From the NCBI GenBank assembly GCA_964508135.1, contig CAZDSU010000037.1, positions 1 to 64,000 on the forward strand: a stretch of 64,000 bases of DNA, read 5' to 3'. This document shows, one piece after another, positions 1 to 7,612 of this stretch; position 1 is the stretch's first letter, and each line of letters opens with the position of its first letter. The notes beneath the pieces were generated by a model. That model was not told the origin of the DNA. It did not search any database and saw only the letters and a list, made by a program, of their open reading frames with translations. The position numbers and the translations under genes are program-made. The stretch comes from UBA6168 sp964508135. Its GTDB lineage: Bacteria > Bacteroidota > Bacteroidia > Chitinophagales > Saprospiraceae.

Positions 1-37
1 TGAACAAGATGTTGATTCTCAATAAGTTACAACAACT

Positions 38-790
38 TTACTCACGCCAATTTAAGTTAAAACTGTAAGCCGTCAAAACGCTTTCTAACTTTTGTCTGTT
101 GTTACTGCTGTCAGGTGCTTTTAGCTCGAGTTGTCCAGTGAAATCTTTAATTGCTATCACTATTTTTTGCTTGTCGCTTTCCAAAACTTCTTCTTTTTCT
201 GTCTGCTGTTTTTTCCTCTCTAAGCTCTCCTTTGCGATTTTTAAAACTTCGTTGTCGTTGTCGAACTGTTTGAAAAGGTCGTCAATTAAGAGTTCGGGAA
301 TAATTTGTCGGGTTGCAATGTCAGCCGATAAAAGTCCACGAATACAGTAAAACGCTGTCTTGTAAGTAAACTTTTTACCTGTCTCCATTAAGCTTATATT
401 TCCTTTTGCAAGTGAAATATAATGATGAAACAAAGCCTTAAAGTCAAAGTTTGTAATCACGTCCTGCTGAAATGTTGTCCAGTCGGGAAGCTCGTTGAAA
501 TAAACAATGTTTGCTCTAACCCACTCAAAAACTGTCGGGTTGCTTTTTACTAAAAGCCCAAACATTTTGTCGATGTCGTAGGAAACAAAGTCAAAATCAC
601 CGTCCATAACTTCTATAATTTCACGGTGTTTTTTGAAGTCGAAATATTGCTGTTTTGATTGAAGATGGAACCCACGAACATCAAAGTCGCTGTCGGGACT
701 TGCTATACCCCAAAGTCGGCTACCACTTTCAATATAGAAAAGTGGTCTTTCGTCTATGTCCTTAAAAAGGTTGTCAATTTGTTGTCTCAT
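38..790 (-). CDS. YcgL-type nucleotidyltransferase domain protein
   Basis: The 250-residue protein starts with an N-terminal nucleotidyltransferase core: a glycine-serine turn (GSRLWG, about residues 22-27) followed by SPDSDFDVRG with the paired aspartates that bind metal in the DNA polymerase beta superfamily. This matches the predicted nucleotidyltransferase family COG3541 (YcgL). The rest is helical and has no second domain I recognise. The substrate is unknown; members of this group occur beside RNA-repair genes, toxins or alone. The gene is clearly richer in A+T than the genes after 837, which suggests it was acquired separately. Its neighbour on the left lies outside the window, so operon context is missing. 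Confidence 0.8.
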   Translation of the reverse strand: MRQQIDNLFKDIDERPLFYIESGSRLWGIASPDSDFDVRGFHLQSKQQYFDFKKHREIIEVMDGDFDFVSYDIDKMFGLLVKSNPTVFEWVRANIVYFNELPDWTTFQQDVITNFDFKALFHHYISLAKGNISLMETGKKFTYKTAFYCIRGLLSADIATRQIIPELLIDDLFKQFDNDNEVLKIAKESLERKKQQTEKEEVLESDKQKIVIAIKDFTGQLELKAPDSSNNRQKLESVLTAYSFNLNWRE

Positions 791-836
791 TGTCGATGTT
801 GTTGCGGTCGGTTAGCCTTGCCCATAACACTCGCGT

Positions 837-1478
837 CTATAAAAATGGGTTATTCTCCCGCTCAAAACCAATCGTGGTGGAAGGCCCGTGACCAGGGAAT
901 ACCTTCACGTCGTCTCCCAAGGGCAGCAGCTTGTTTTTTATGCTGGCAATGAGCGTGTCGTGGTCGCCGCCGGGCAGGTCGCTGCGGCCAATGCTACCTT
1001 GGAAAAGCACGTCCCCAGCGATGAGCAGCCCATCTTCCCGGTCAAAAAACGACAGGCTGGCTGGCGAGTGGCCAGGCGTCAGAATTGCCTCCAGTTTCGT
1101 ATTGCCGAAGGCTATCACCTCCCCCTCCTCGATGAACCTGCCGGGCATGGGCGACGGTTCGCCCATAGGCACACCGTAAAACTTGCTGACCTGCGGCACG
1201 GCCTCCAGTACGGGCAGCTCGCCCCGGTGGATTTCCAGTTCCAGCCCCCAAGTCCGGTTCACGAAGGCATTGCCGAACACATGATCAATATGGCAGTGGG
1301 TGTTGAGCAACCTAACCGGTTTTAGGTTGTTTTCACGAATGAACTTGTCCAACTCGATGCGCTCGTGCGCCTCGAAACAGCCGGGGTCAATGATGGCGCA
1401 CTCGTTCGTTTCGTCAAAAACGACGTAGGTGTTTTCCTGAAATGGGTTGAAGGTAAAAATGACAATGGTAGCGGGCAT
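837..1478 (-). CDS. MBL-fold metallo-hydrolase (glyoxalase II-like)
   Basis: A 213-residue single-domain metallo-beta-lactamase-fold hydrolase. The zinc motif NTHCHIDHVFGN is present, followed by downstream ligands in the segments LTPGHSPASL and FPGHGPSTT, the usual order HxHxDH-H-D-H. Such small cytosolic enzymes hydrolyse thioesters such as S-lactoylglutathione analogues; the exact substrate cannot be read from the sequence. I placed the start at the ATG at 1478 (MPATIVIFTF), because the further upstream frame relies on a TTG codon and adds residues unlike the family. It is divergent from the large outer-membrane protein gene at 1759 with about 280 bp between them. Confidence 0.88.
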   Translation of the reverse strand: MPATIVIFTFNPFQENTYVVFDETNECAIIDPGCFEAHERIELDKFIRENNLKPVRLLNTHCHIDHVFGNAFVNRTWGLELEIHRGELPVLEAVPQVSKFYGVPMGEPSPMPGRFIEEGEVIAFGNTKLEAILTPGHSPASLSFFDREDGLLIAGDVLFQGSIGRSDLPGGDHDTLIASIKNKLLPLGDDVKVFPGHGPSTTIGFERENNPFL

Positions 1479-1758
1479 TTGCTGTAATTTTTTGCGAAGC
1501 AACAGGTTTTTGTCTGCTGACTATCTTAAATTGCCTTTTTTTAAACAATTGGCTGCGAAGGTAGTAATTTGGGGAGAGCCTTGGAAAGGTTCAGGGGTGT
1601 TTGATTGATTAGTGGGATTTGATGAGCCTCGGCAACATTTCTGAGAAGCTGACCATTTTTCACAAAAAATATATTCCAGCACCGCTGTTTGCGTTTAATC
1701 CAGTGGGGCGGGCTGCTCCACTTTTTTCCTTCGACTTTGTACTTTTTACTTGCTCATC

Positions 1759-4700
1759 ATGCGAATAATTTACCCACTTCTCCTCCTTTTGGCACTGGCC
1801 TCAGCGGCCTTCGGCCAAACGACCCAGACCGAGTTTGGCAAAAACCGGGTGCAGTTCAACAACGACTTCGCCGAGTGGTCGCAGTACGAGAGCCGCAATT
1901 TCATCACCTACTGGTATGGCGAGGGGCGCCTCATCGGGCAGGCCGTGGTGCAGATGGCCGAGTACGATTTCTTCGAAATCCAGGGCATCCTGGAGCACCG
2001 GATGAACGACAAGATTGAAATCATCGTCTACACCGACATCACCGACCTGAAGCAGAGCAACATCGGCAGCGAGGAGGCCTTCGTGAACTCAGGTGGCCAA
2101 ACGAAAATCGTTGGCAATAAAATGTTCGTCTATTTCAATGGCGACCACAACGACCTGCGCAGGCAGGTGCGGGAGGGCGTGGCCTCGGTCTATCTCAACG
2201 CCATGCTCTTCGGCTCCAACCTCCAGGAAATCGTGCAGAACGCCGTGATGATGAACCTGCCGGAATGGTTCAAGGATGGCCTCATCTCCTACGTCGGCGA
2301 GCAGTGGAGCACGGAGCTGGACAACCAGTTGCGTGACTTGTTTTTATCGGGCAAATACGCCGACTTCGAGGCAATGGCCGAGGCGAACCCAAAGCTGGCG
2401 GGCCATGCGCTTTGGTACTACATCAGCCAGCACTACGGGCACTCCACCGTCTCCAACCTGCTTTACCTCACCCGCATCAACCGCAGCATTGAGAGCGGAT
2501 TTTTGTACGTGCTTGGCAATACTTATTTCAAGACATCCGGGAACTGGTACAATTTTTTTCAAAAACGCTACGAGGCTGAGGCAAAGGAGTTTGTGCAGTC
2601 AACTGGAAAGGAAATCGTCATTAAAAACAAGCGGAAACTGCCCATCAACCAGCTGAAAATTAGCCCCGATGGCCTGAAAATTGCTTACGTGAGCAACGAA
2701 ATTGGTAAGGCTTGCGTCTGGATTCAGGACATTGCCACCGGCGAGCGAAAGCTTGTTTTCAAGAGTGGCTCCCGCAATCCCATTCAAGCTACCGATTACA
2801 ATTACCCACTGCTTGCATGGAGCCCAACGAACATGGAACTGGCCGTTATGTACGAGCGGCGTGACATCGTCAAGTTGTTGAGGTACAATGTTTTGACCAA
2901 AGAAAGAACCACGGAACCGATGTCCACGCAGTTCCAGCGGATTTACAGCATGGATTACATCAACCCCAACGATTTTGTGCTGTCCGCTGCGGTGCGTGGA
3001 CAATCTGACCTGTTCCTCTATTTTGCCCTGAACCGCCAGGCACAGCGCCTGACCACCGACATCTGGGACGACCTCGATGCCAGCTTTGTGCAAGTGCGGG
3101 GACAACGGGGCATCCTCTTCGCTTCCAACCGCCCCGACTCGCTCAATACCAACGTGGTGCTCGACTCGGTGCTGCCCATTCAAAGTTTCGACATTTTTTA
3201 CCTAAACCTCGATTCCATCGGCTTCAACAGCACAGGCGAACTGGTGCAAGTGACCCAAACGCCACACGCCAGCGAGCGCCAACCCGTCGCCATTGATTCG
3301 ACTTGGTTCGGTTTTGTTTCCGATGAAACGGGTGTGTACAACCGCAAAACGGGCTACCTGGAGAACTATGTCCACCACCTCGAAAACGTCATTGTCTTCA
3401 AGGATGGCACCGAGATGCGCCTCCATGCCGACTCCATCATTTCCACAAAACTCGACAGCGTGGCACTTTCGCAGGTGGATTCCGTCTGGACGGATACCAT
3501 CGTCAAGCAGCGGGCAGTGAGCCATTTCACCACCAACTACGACCGCAACATCTTGGAGCAGAGCAAGGCCCGCAGGTCGTCCCGCTTCGTGGAGATGCAG
3601 TATCGGGAAGGGCGGCTTCATGTTTTTTTGGGTGAAATGATGCCCGAAACATTGGCAACCCCTAGCCTGAGCAACCACCAAAAACGCCGGGTGCATGTGG
3701 TGGCAAGTCCCACGCCCATCAAGCCCGAACCACCCAAGAAAAACGTGCTGGACGAAGCTGGCAACGAGCCGATTGATGTTTCAAAATTGCCGAAGGAAAA
3801 GCAGGACACTGGTAAGATTGACCTCGACAACTACCTGTTCCAGAGCGAGTTCGACGACGACGAGGTGCCCACCCGCACTACCCCCGCACAGAAGCCGGCA
3901 GCAAACCAACCCGAGATTTCGCCCGAAGTGGTGCAGCCACTGGTGTACAGTCCTATCGGTCAGGAAGATGGTATTCAGCAAAAATTACAGGAGTTCCGCC
4001 CCAGTCGCATCATCCCGTACCGCCTCAAGTTCCGCACGGACTACGTGACTACGCAGCTCGACAACGGCGTCCTTTTTGATGGGTTGAACTCTTACTCCGG
4101 TGTCCCACAGGACTTTGGCTACCCTCCGCCGGGCATCCTGCTCAAGGCCAATTTCAAGGATTTGCTCGAAGACTACGAGTTCGAGGGCGGCGTCAGGGTG
4201 CCGACCTCCTTCAACGGGGCCGAGTATTTTCTTACCTACCACGACAAGAAAAAACGTCTCGACAAGCGCTGGGCCGTCTACTATCGCCGCCTGCGCTTTA
4301 CGCTCGACAACACGCCACCGCCCATCAAATATGACAACCGCATCTTCCTGACACAATACCAACTGCGCTACCCCCTCGACATTTTCACCAGCCTACGTGC
4401 CACGGCCACGGTGCGTTTGGACAACTCTACCTGGCTCTCCACCGACGCTGCTACACTCAACACGCCAAACTCTGAGGAGCAGCGGATAGGCATCAAAGGT
4501 GAATACGTCTTCGACAACACGCTTGACGTGGCGCTGAACGTGAAAAACGGCATCCGCTACAAGATTTTTGGCGAAGTGCTGAAGGGCTTGCAAGTTGACC
4601 TTGGCGAAAGCCCCCAATTCAAGGTCAACGAAGGATTCATGGGCGTACTCGGGGCGGATTTCAGGCACTACCAGCGGCTAATAAAGTGGTCAGTGCTGGC

Positions 4701-5238
4701 GAGCAGGTTGGCTGGTGCCACCTCCTTCGGGCAGCAGAAAATCCTTTACATGCTTGGCGGCACGGACAACTGGATGTTCCCTCAGTTTGACGACAACATC
4801 TCCCTGCCATCGGGTGAGGACTTTGCCTACCGCACCGTCGCCACCAATGCACGTGGCTTCAAGCTGAACGCCCGCAATGGCAACTCCTACGCCGTTTTCA
4901 ACAGTGAGCTACGGATGCCCGTGCTGCGCTACCTGTTTCAGCGAAGCCAGTCCAACTTCGTCCGCAACTTTCAGGTGGTAGGCTTCTTCGACGTTGGCAC
5001 GGCATGGCAGGGGCTAAACCCTTTCAACGAGCAAAGCCCGCTGAACACATGGGAAGGAAAGGGAAACAACGTGAGCATCAAGGTCAACTATTTCCGGGAT
5101 CCCATCATTTTCGGCTACGGAGCGGGCATACGCACCTTGCTCTTCGGTTACATGATCCGCCTCGATTATGCTTGGGGCGTGGAGACTAGGGTGGTGCAAG
5201 ACCCGAGGCTATATTTTTCAATTGGAATGGATTTTTGA
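1759..5238 (+). CDS. large outer-membrane beta-barrel protein with PD40 propeller
   Basis: The 1159-residue protein has a signal peptide (MRIIYPLLLLLALASAAFG). After it comes a region resembling a peptidase-MA-like fold without a HExxH motif (around MNLPEWFKDGLISYVGE, about residues 165-185). Then come TolB/PD40-like beta-propeller blades (for example LKISPDGLKIAYVSN and further WSP/ASNRPDS segments, about residues 290-480), a linker rich in proline and lysine, and a C-terminal beta-barrel with alternating aromatic strands ending in LYFSIGMDF, the terminal phenylalanine typical of BAM substrates. The barrel resembles the bacterial surface antigen (Omp85) family. The protein probably sits in the outer membrane with the propeller in the periplasm. 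Its function is unknown; a role in transport or protein processing is inference only. Confidence 0.75.
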   Translation: MRIIYPLLLLLALASAAFGQTTQTEFGKNRVQFNNDFAEWSQYESRNFITYWYGEGRLIGQAVVQMAEYDFFEIQGILEHRMNDKIEIIVYTDITDLKQSNIGSEEAFVNSGGQTKIVGNKMFVYFNGDHNDLRRQVREGVASVYLNAMLFGSNLQEIVQNAVMMNLPEWFKDGLISYVGEQWSTELDNQLRDLFLSGKYADFEAMAEANPKLAGHALWYYISQHYGHSTVSNLLYLTRINRSIESGFLYVLGNTYFKTSGNWYNFFQKRYEAEAKEFVQSTGKEIVIKNKRKLPINQLKISPDGLKIAYVSNEIGKACVWIQDIATGERKLVFKSGSRNPIQATDYNYPLLAWSPTNMELAVMYERRDIVKLLRYNVLTKERTTEPMSTQFQRIYSMDYINPNDFVLSAAVRGQSDLFLYFALNRQAQRLTTDIWDDLDASFVQVRGQRGILFASNRPDSLNTNVVLDSVLPIQSFDIFYLNLDSIGFNSTGELVQVTQTPHASERQPVAIDSTWFGFVSDETGVYNRKTGYLENYVHHLENVIVFKDGTEMRLHADSIISTKLDSVALSQVDSVWTDTIVKQRAVSHFTTNYDRNILEQSKARRSSRFVEMQYREGRLHVFLGEMMPETLATPSLSNHQKRRVHVVASPTPIKPEPPKKNVLDEAGNEPIDVSKLPKEKQDTGKIDLDNYLFQSEFDDDEVPTRTTPAQKPAANQPEISPEVVQPLVYSPIGQEDGIQQKLQEFRPSRIIPYRLKFRTDYVTTQLDNGVLFDGLNSYSGVPQDFGYPPPGILLKANFKDLLEDYEFEGGVRVPTSFNGAEYFLTYHDKKKRLDKRWAVYYRRLRFTLDNTPPPIKYDNRIFLTQYQLRYPLDIFTSLRATATVRLDNSTWLSTDAATLNTPNSEEQRIGIKGEYVFDNTLDVALNVKNGIRYKIFGEVLKGLQVDLGESPQFKVNEGFMGVLGADFRHYQRLIKWSVLASRLAGATSFGQQKILYMLGGTDNWMFPQFDDNISLPSGEDFAYRTVATNARGFKLNARNGNSYAVFNSELRMPVLRYLFQRSQSNFVRNFQVVGFFDVGTAWQGLNPFNEQSPLNTWEGKGNNVSIKVNYFRDPIIFGYGAGIRTLLFGYMIRLDYAWGVETRVVQDPRLYFSIGMDF

Positions 5239-5437
5239 GTTTGACAGTTAGACAGTGGGCAGTGGGCAGTCAGTCTGGCAGTTGTTTAGTCAGTGCCCAG
5301 CAAAAACAAGAGAGGTGGCATTTTCATTTTGAAAATGCCACCTCTCTTAATTTATGACACGCTCGTGCAATTGTGCTATGAACTGACTGCCAACTGCCAA
5401 CTGTCTAACTGCCGAACTGAAAAGAACTGCCGAACTT
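5239..5437. repeat. inverted pair of the 29-nt dispersed element flanking a terminator
   Basis: Positions 5245-5273 carry one copy of a 29-nt word and 5383-5411 carry a copy in inverse orientation, so the region between the convergent genes can fold into a long hairpin. Consensus in two halves: CAGTTNGACARTKGGCAG then TKGGCARTCAG. The same word recurs at 15644-15672, 23721-23749, 23811-23839 and inside mtnA at 37793-37821. The right copy and related words (TTCGGCAGTTC) run into the last codons of the pyrophosphatase gene, forming its C-terminal FGSSFQFGS. Confidence 0.85.
5308..5348. terminator. bidirectional hairpin terminator
   Basis: An 18-bp perfect stem (5308-5325 against 5331-5348, AAGAGAGGTGGCATTTTC) with a 5-nt loop lies between two convergent genes. 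A-rich and T-rich flanks on each side suit termination in both directions. Confidence 0.7.
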
Positions 5438-6070
5438 GTTCTGATAATCCCGTTGGCTGGCCGCAATCACCTCGTAAGCTTCCTCCCTACCATACACATC
5501 GGTGATTTCAATTTGCTGGGTAGTGCCTGGAAACTGTTTGTAGGTCAAAAAATAATGCCCCAACCGGTTGACGATACTGGAAGGCATTTCCTTGATGTCC
5601 GACCACTGCCGGTACAGTTCATCCTGCTTCAGCACGGCGATGATTTTATCGTCGGCCTCATTGTTGTCAATCAAGCGGAAGCCCCCGACGACATAAGCCT
5701 GCACGATGATGTCGCCGTGTGTGATATCCCGCTCGGTCAATACACAAATGTCCAGTGGGTCGTCATCGCCAATGATGCCCGTTCGCCCGGTTTTTTTCAT
5801 GCAAAACTTGCCCACCTCCTCCTTGCAGTAAGTTTGTGGGATAAAGCCGTACAGTGCCGGGACGATGTTCGAGAACTTTTGTGGGCGGTCAACCTTGAGG
5901 TGACCGGAAGGCTTGTCTATCTCATATTTTACGGTATCTGAAGGTATGATTTCGATGTAAGCCGTCACGACCTCTGGTGCATGGGGGCCGATTTCGATGC
6001 CATGCCAGGGATGCGCTTGGAAGCGCAGGCCGGCCATCTTCATAAATTGCTGAAACATTGCTTCGTCCAT
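5405..6070 (-). CDS. ppa: inorganic pyrophosphatase
   Basis: A family I soluble inorganic pyrophosphatase of 221 residues, hydrolysing pyrophosphate to phosphate and so pulling biosynthetic reactions forward. Visible family features are YEIDKPSGHLKVDRP near the N-terminus, YGFIPQTYC, and the metal-binding signature DDDPLDICVLTE, followed by the lysine- and tyrosine-containing C-terminal segment (GHYFLTYKQFPG). The start is the ATG at 6070 (MDEAMFQQF); the longer frame to 6148 adds a cysteine-rich stretch not expected in this family. The last eleven residues (NKFGSSFQFGS) are encoded by repeat words that continue into the intergenic array, so the C-terminus has probably been altered by the repeat. 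Confidence 0.93.
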   Translation of the reverse strand: MDEAMFQQFMKMAGLRFQAHPWHGIEIGPHAPEVVTAYIEIIPSDTVKYEIDKPSGHLKVDRPQKFSNIVPALYGFIPQTYCKEEVGKFCMKKTGRTGIIGDDDPLDICVLTERDITHGDIIVQAYVVGGFRLIDNNEADDKIIAVLKQDELYRQWSDIKEMPSSIVNRLGHYFLTYKQFPGTTQQIEITDVYGREEAYEVIAASQRDYQNKFGSSFQFGS

Positions 6071-6205
6071 GCTGGGAACTGTTTTATGAAAAAGAATGCG
6101 AAAGTAGGCAAATGGCCGTTTATCCAAACTTCGACAACATTTGCCCATAATTTTTGAGGCTGTTTTCTAAAAATACCTATCTTTCACCTGCATTTTTGAG
6201 AGATG

Positions 6206-6306
6206 TTAGACTGGAGATATTAGACCATAGATTTGGTCTGTGGGGAAAATTAAAAGTCAGAAAGTACCCCGTCTTTCAAGTCTATCATCTAATGTCTCCA
6301 GTCTAA
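6206..6306. repeat. inverted word repeat in divergent intergenic region
   Basis: TTAGACTGGAGATATTAGA (6206-6224) pairs with TCTAATGTCTCCAGTCTAA (6288-6306) at 18 of 19 positions. More copies of the words TCTAATGTC and AGTCTA surround it. The repeat lies upstream of both the pyrophosphatase gene and the gene at 6325. A similar family with TAGACTTTAGAT words is found at 59390-59530. Confidence 0.75.
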
Positions 6307-6324
6307 TGTCTAAAAAACAACATC

Positions 6325-7533
6325 ATGGCATTCTTCAATGATTTGAAAAAACTCCTCTTCGGCGCCAAAGCCGTCACCAAATCCGCCGCCGAAAAAGCCG
6401 TGGACGCCACCAAGGAAGCCAGCAGCGACCTCTGGGACAAAGTGCAGGACACAGCCTCTGACCTCAGCAAGACCGTAGCAGAAAAGGCCGACCTAGCCAT
6501 GGACAAAGCTGCCAATTTGGCCGAAGCCGCCAAGGAAAAAGTCAGCGACTTCGTCAATGACACCCCTGCGCCCACCGAAAAGCCCGATACCGACGAGGTT
6601 ATGGACGCCATCATCGCCGAGCGGGAAGCTGCCTCACCAGTTGCCCCGGCTGCTGCCGACGAACCAGAAGAAACCCTAGAATTGCCACCCCTCCAAGTCG
6701 CTGCCGATGCACCCAAGCTACTCGACGACGGCAAGGATGACGACATAAAATTGCTGGATGACGGCAATCCCGATAGCGAACAGGACGACGAACCAAGCCT
6801 CCTCAACTCCCTGAAAAATACGGCCACCACCACTGGCGCAGCCGTCATGGACAAGGGTGGCGAGGCCCTCCACAAGGCAGGCGACTTTGCCAGCGAAGTA
6901 GGCAAAAAAGTGATGGATACGGGAAGCAAACTCACCGAAAAGTTTGGCGAGGCCGCCGAAAATGTAGGTGAGGCCATTTTTGAAAAAGGCGGAGCTGCGA
7001 TGGAAAAAGCAGGTGACTTCGCCAGCAAAGTGGGCGAAAAAGTGCTGGAAACAGGTGGAAAGCTCACCGAAAAATTTGGCGAGACCGCCGAGAACGTGGG
7101 CGAGGCCATCATCGAAAAAGGTGGCGAGGCGCTCGACCGTGCAAAAGACCTGGCCGCTGGCCTCGGCTCAAAAATCATGCAAGCCAAGGACGACCTCATG
7201 GCCAAGGCACAGGCCGAAGCCGAAAAATCGGGGGAAACTACGAGCAGCCTGATTGACAAGGCCAAGGAACTGAACCAAAAATTGGAGGATAAAATCAGTG
7301 GCAACAACACCAAATTTGCCGACACGCCGCTCACCACGGGCGGCAGCGAATTCGCCAAGCACGACAGCTTCTGGGAAAAAGCTGACCGTTTTGCCAAGGG
7401 CGACCACCACATGAAGGGCGAATATCATCTGGAGCTTGGTGAACTCAAGATTACCGAAAAGAAAGATACTCCATCGGAAGACAAGGGCAAAAAAACCGAT
7501 GATTTGATTGACGATGCAATCGTAGAAAGCTGA
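6325..7533 (+). CDS. amphipathic-helix repeat protein (LEA/apolipoprotein-like)
   Basis: A 402-residue protein very rich in Ala, Lys, Glu and Asp, with no signal peptide or membrane segment. The N-terminal 75 residues are one long amphipathic helix built from 11-residue-like periods (KSAAEKAVDATKEASSD and similar). An acidic linker follows, and then a 44-residue unit starting KGGEALHKAGDFASEVGKKV repeats at residues 177-220 and 221-264, with a partial third unit. The C-terminal part has a conserved-looking stretch (FAKHDSFWEKADRFAKGDHH). The pattern resembles group 3 LEA, YtxH-like or apolipoprotein-like helices that coat membranes or protect proteins during stress. This role is inference; no catalytic motif is visible. 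Confidence 0.7.
   Translation: MAFFNDLKKLLFGAKAVTKSAAEKAVDATKEASSDLWDKVQDTASDLSKTVAEKADLAMDKAANLAEAAKEKVSDFVNDTPAPTEKPDTDEVMDAIIAEREAASPVAPAAADEPEETLELPPLQVAADAPKLLDDGKDDDIKLLDDGNPDSEQDDEPSLLNSLKNTATTTGAAVMDKGGEALHKAGDFASEVGKKVMDTGSKLTEKFGEAAENVGEAIFEKGGAAMEKAGDFASKVGEKVLETGGKLTEKFGETAENVGEAIIEKGGEALDRAKDLAAGLGSKIMQAKDDLMAKAQAEAEKSGETTSSLIDKAKELNQKLEDKISGNNTKFADTPLTTGGSEFAKHDSFWEKADRFAKGDHHMKGEYHLELGELKITEKKDTPSEDKGKKTDDLIDDAIVES
6853..7116 (+). repeat. two tandem 132-nt in-frame repeats
   Basis: Two consecutive 132-nt units (6853-6984 and 6985-7116) encode near-identical 44-residue helices, and a partial third unit follows from 7117. The units share the words LTEKFGE and AENVGEAI in the same register. 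Confidence 0.85.
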
Positions 7534-7536
7534 AAT

Positions 7537-7611
7537 GATTGACGATTTTGGATTGACGATTGACGAGGGGGGGCTAATCGTAAATCGTCAATCCCAAATC
7601 GTAATTTTCAC
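7537..7611. repeat. self-complementary GATTGACGATT array
   Basis: The words GATTGACGATT and GGATTGACGATTGACGA (7539-7567) face their complements ATCGTAAATCGTCAATCCC and AATCGTAATTTT (7578-7607) between two convergent genes. The array can fold as a hairpin and probably serves both 3' ends. Confidence 0.75.
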
Positions 7612-7612
7612 C

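Noticed and set aside
791..836. Integron attC-like site next to the nucleotidyltransferase gene
   Set aside because: A GTTATGGGC word is present, but it does not match the core GTTRRRY and no matching complementary site or integrase is visible.
1759..5238. Type IX secretion C-terminal sorting domain on large exported proteins
   Set aside because: The 1759 protein ends in a barrel strand, and the other exported proteins lack the conserved C-terminal sorting-domain pattern.
5239..5437. Possible CRISPR array in the CAGTTGG repeats
   Set aside because: The repeats have no constant-length unique spacers, occur as inverse pairs and recur singly elsewhere; no cas genes are present.
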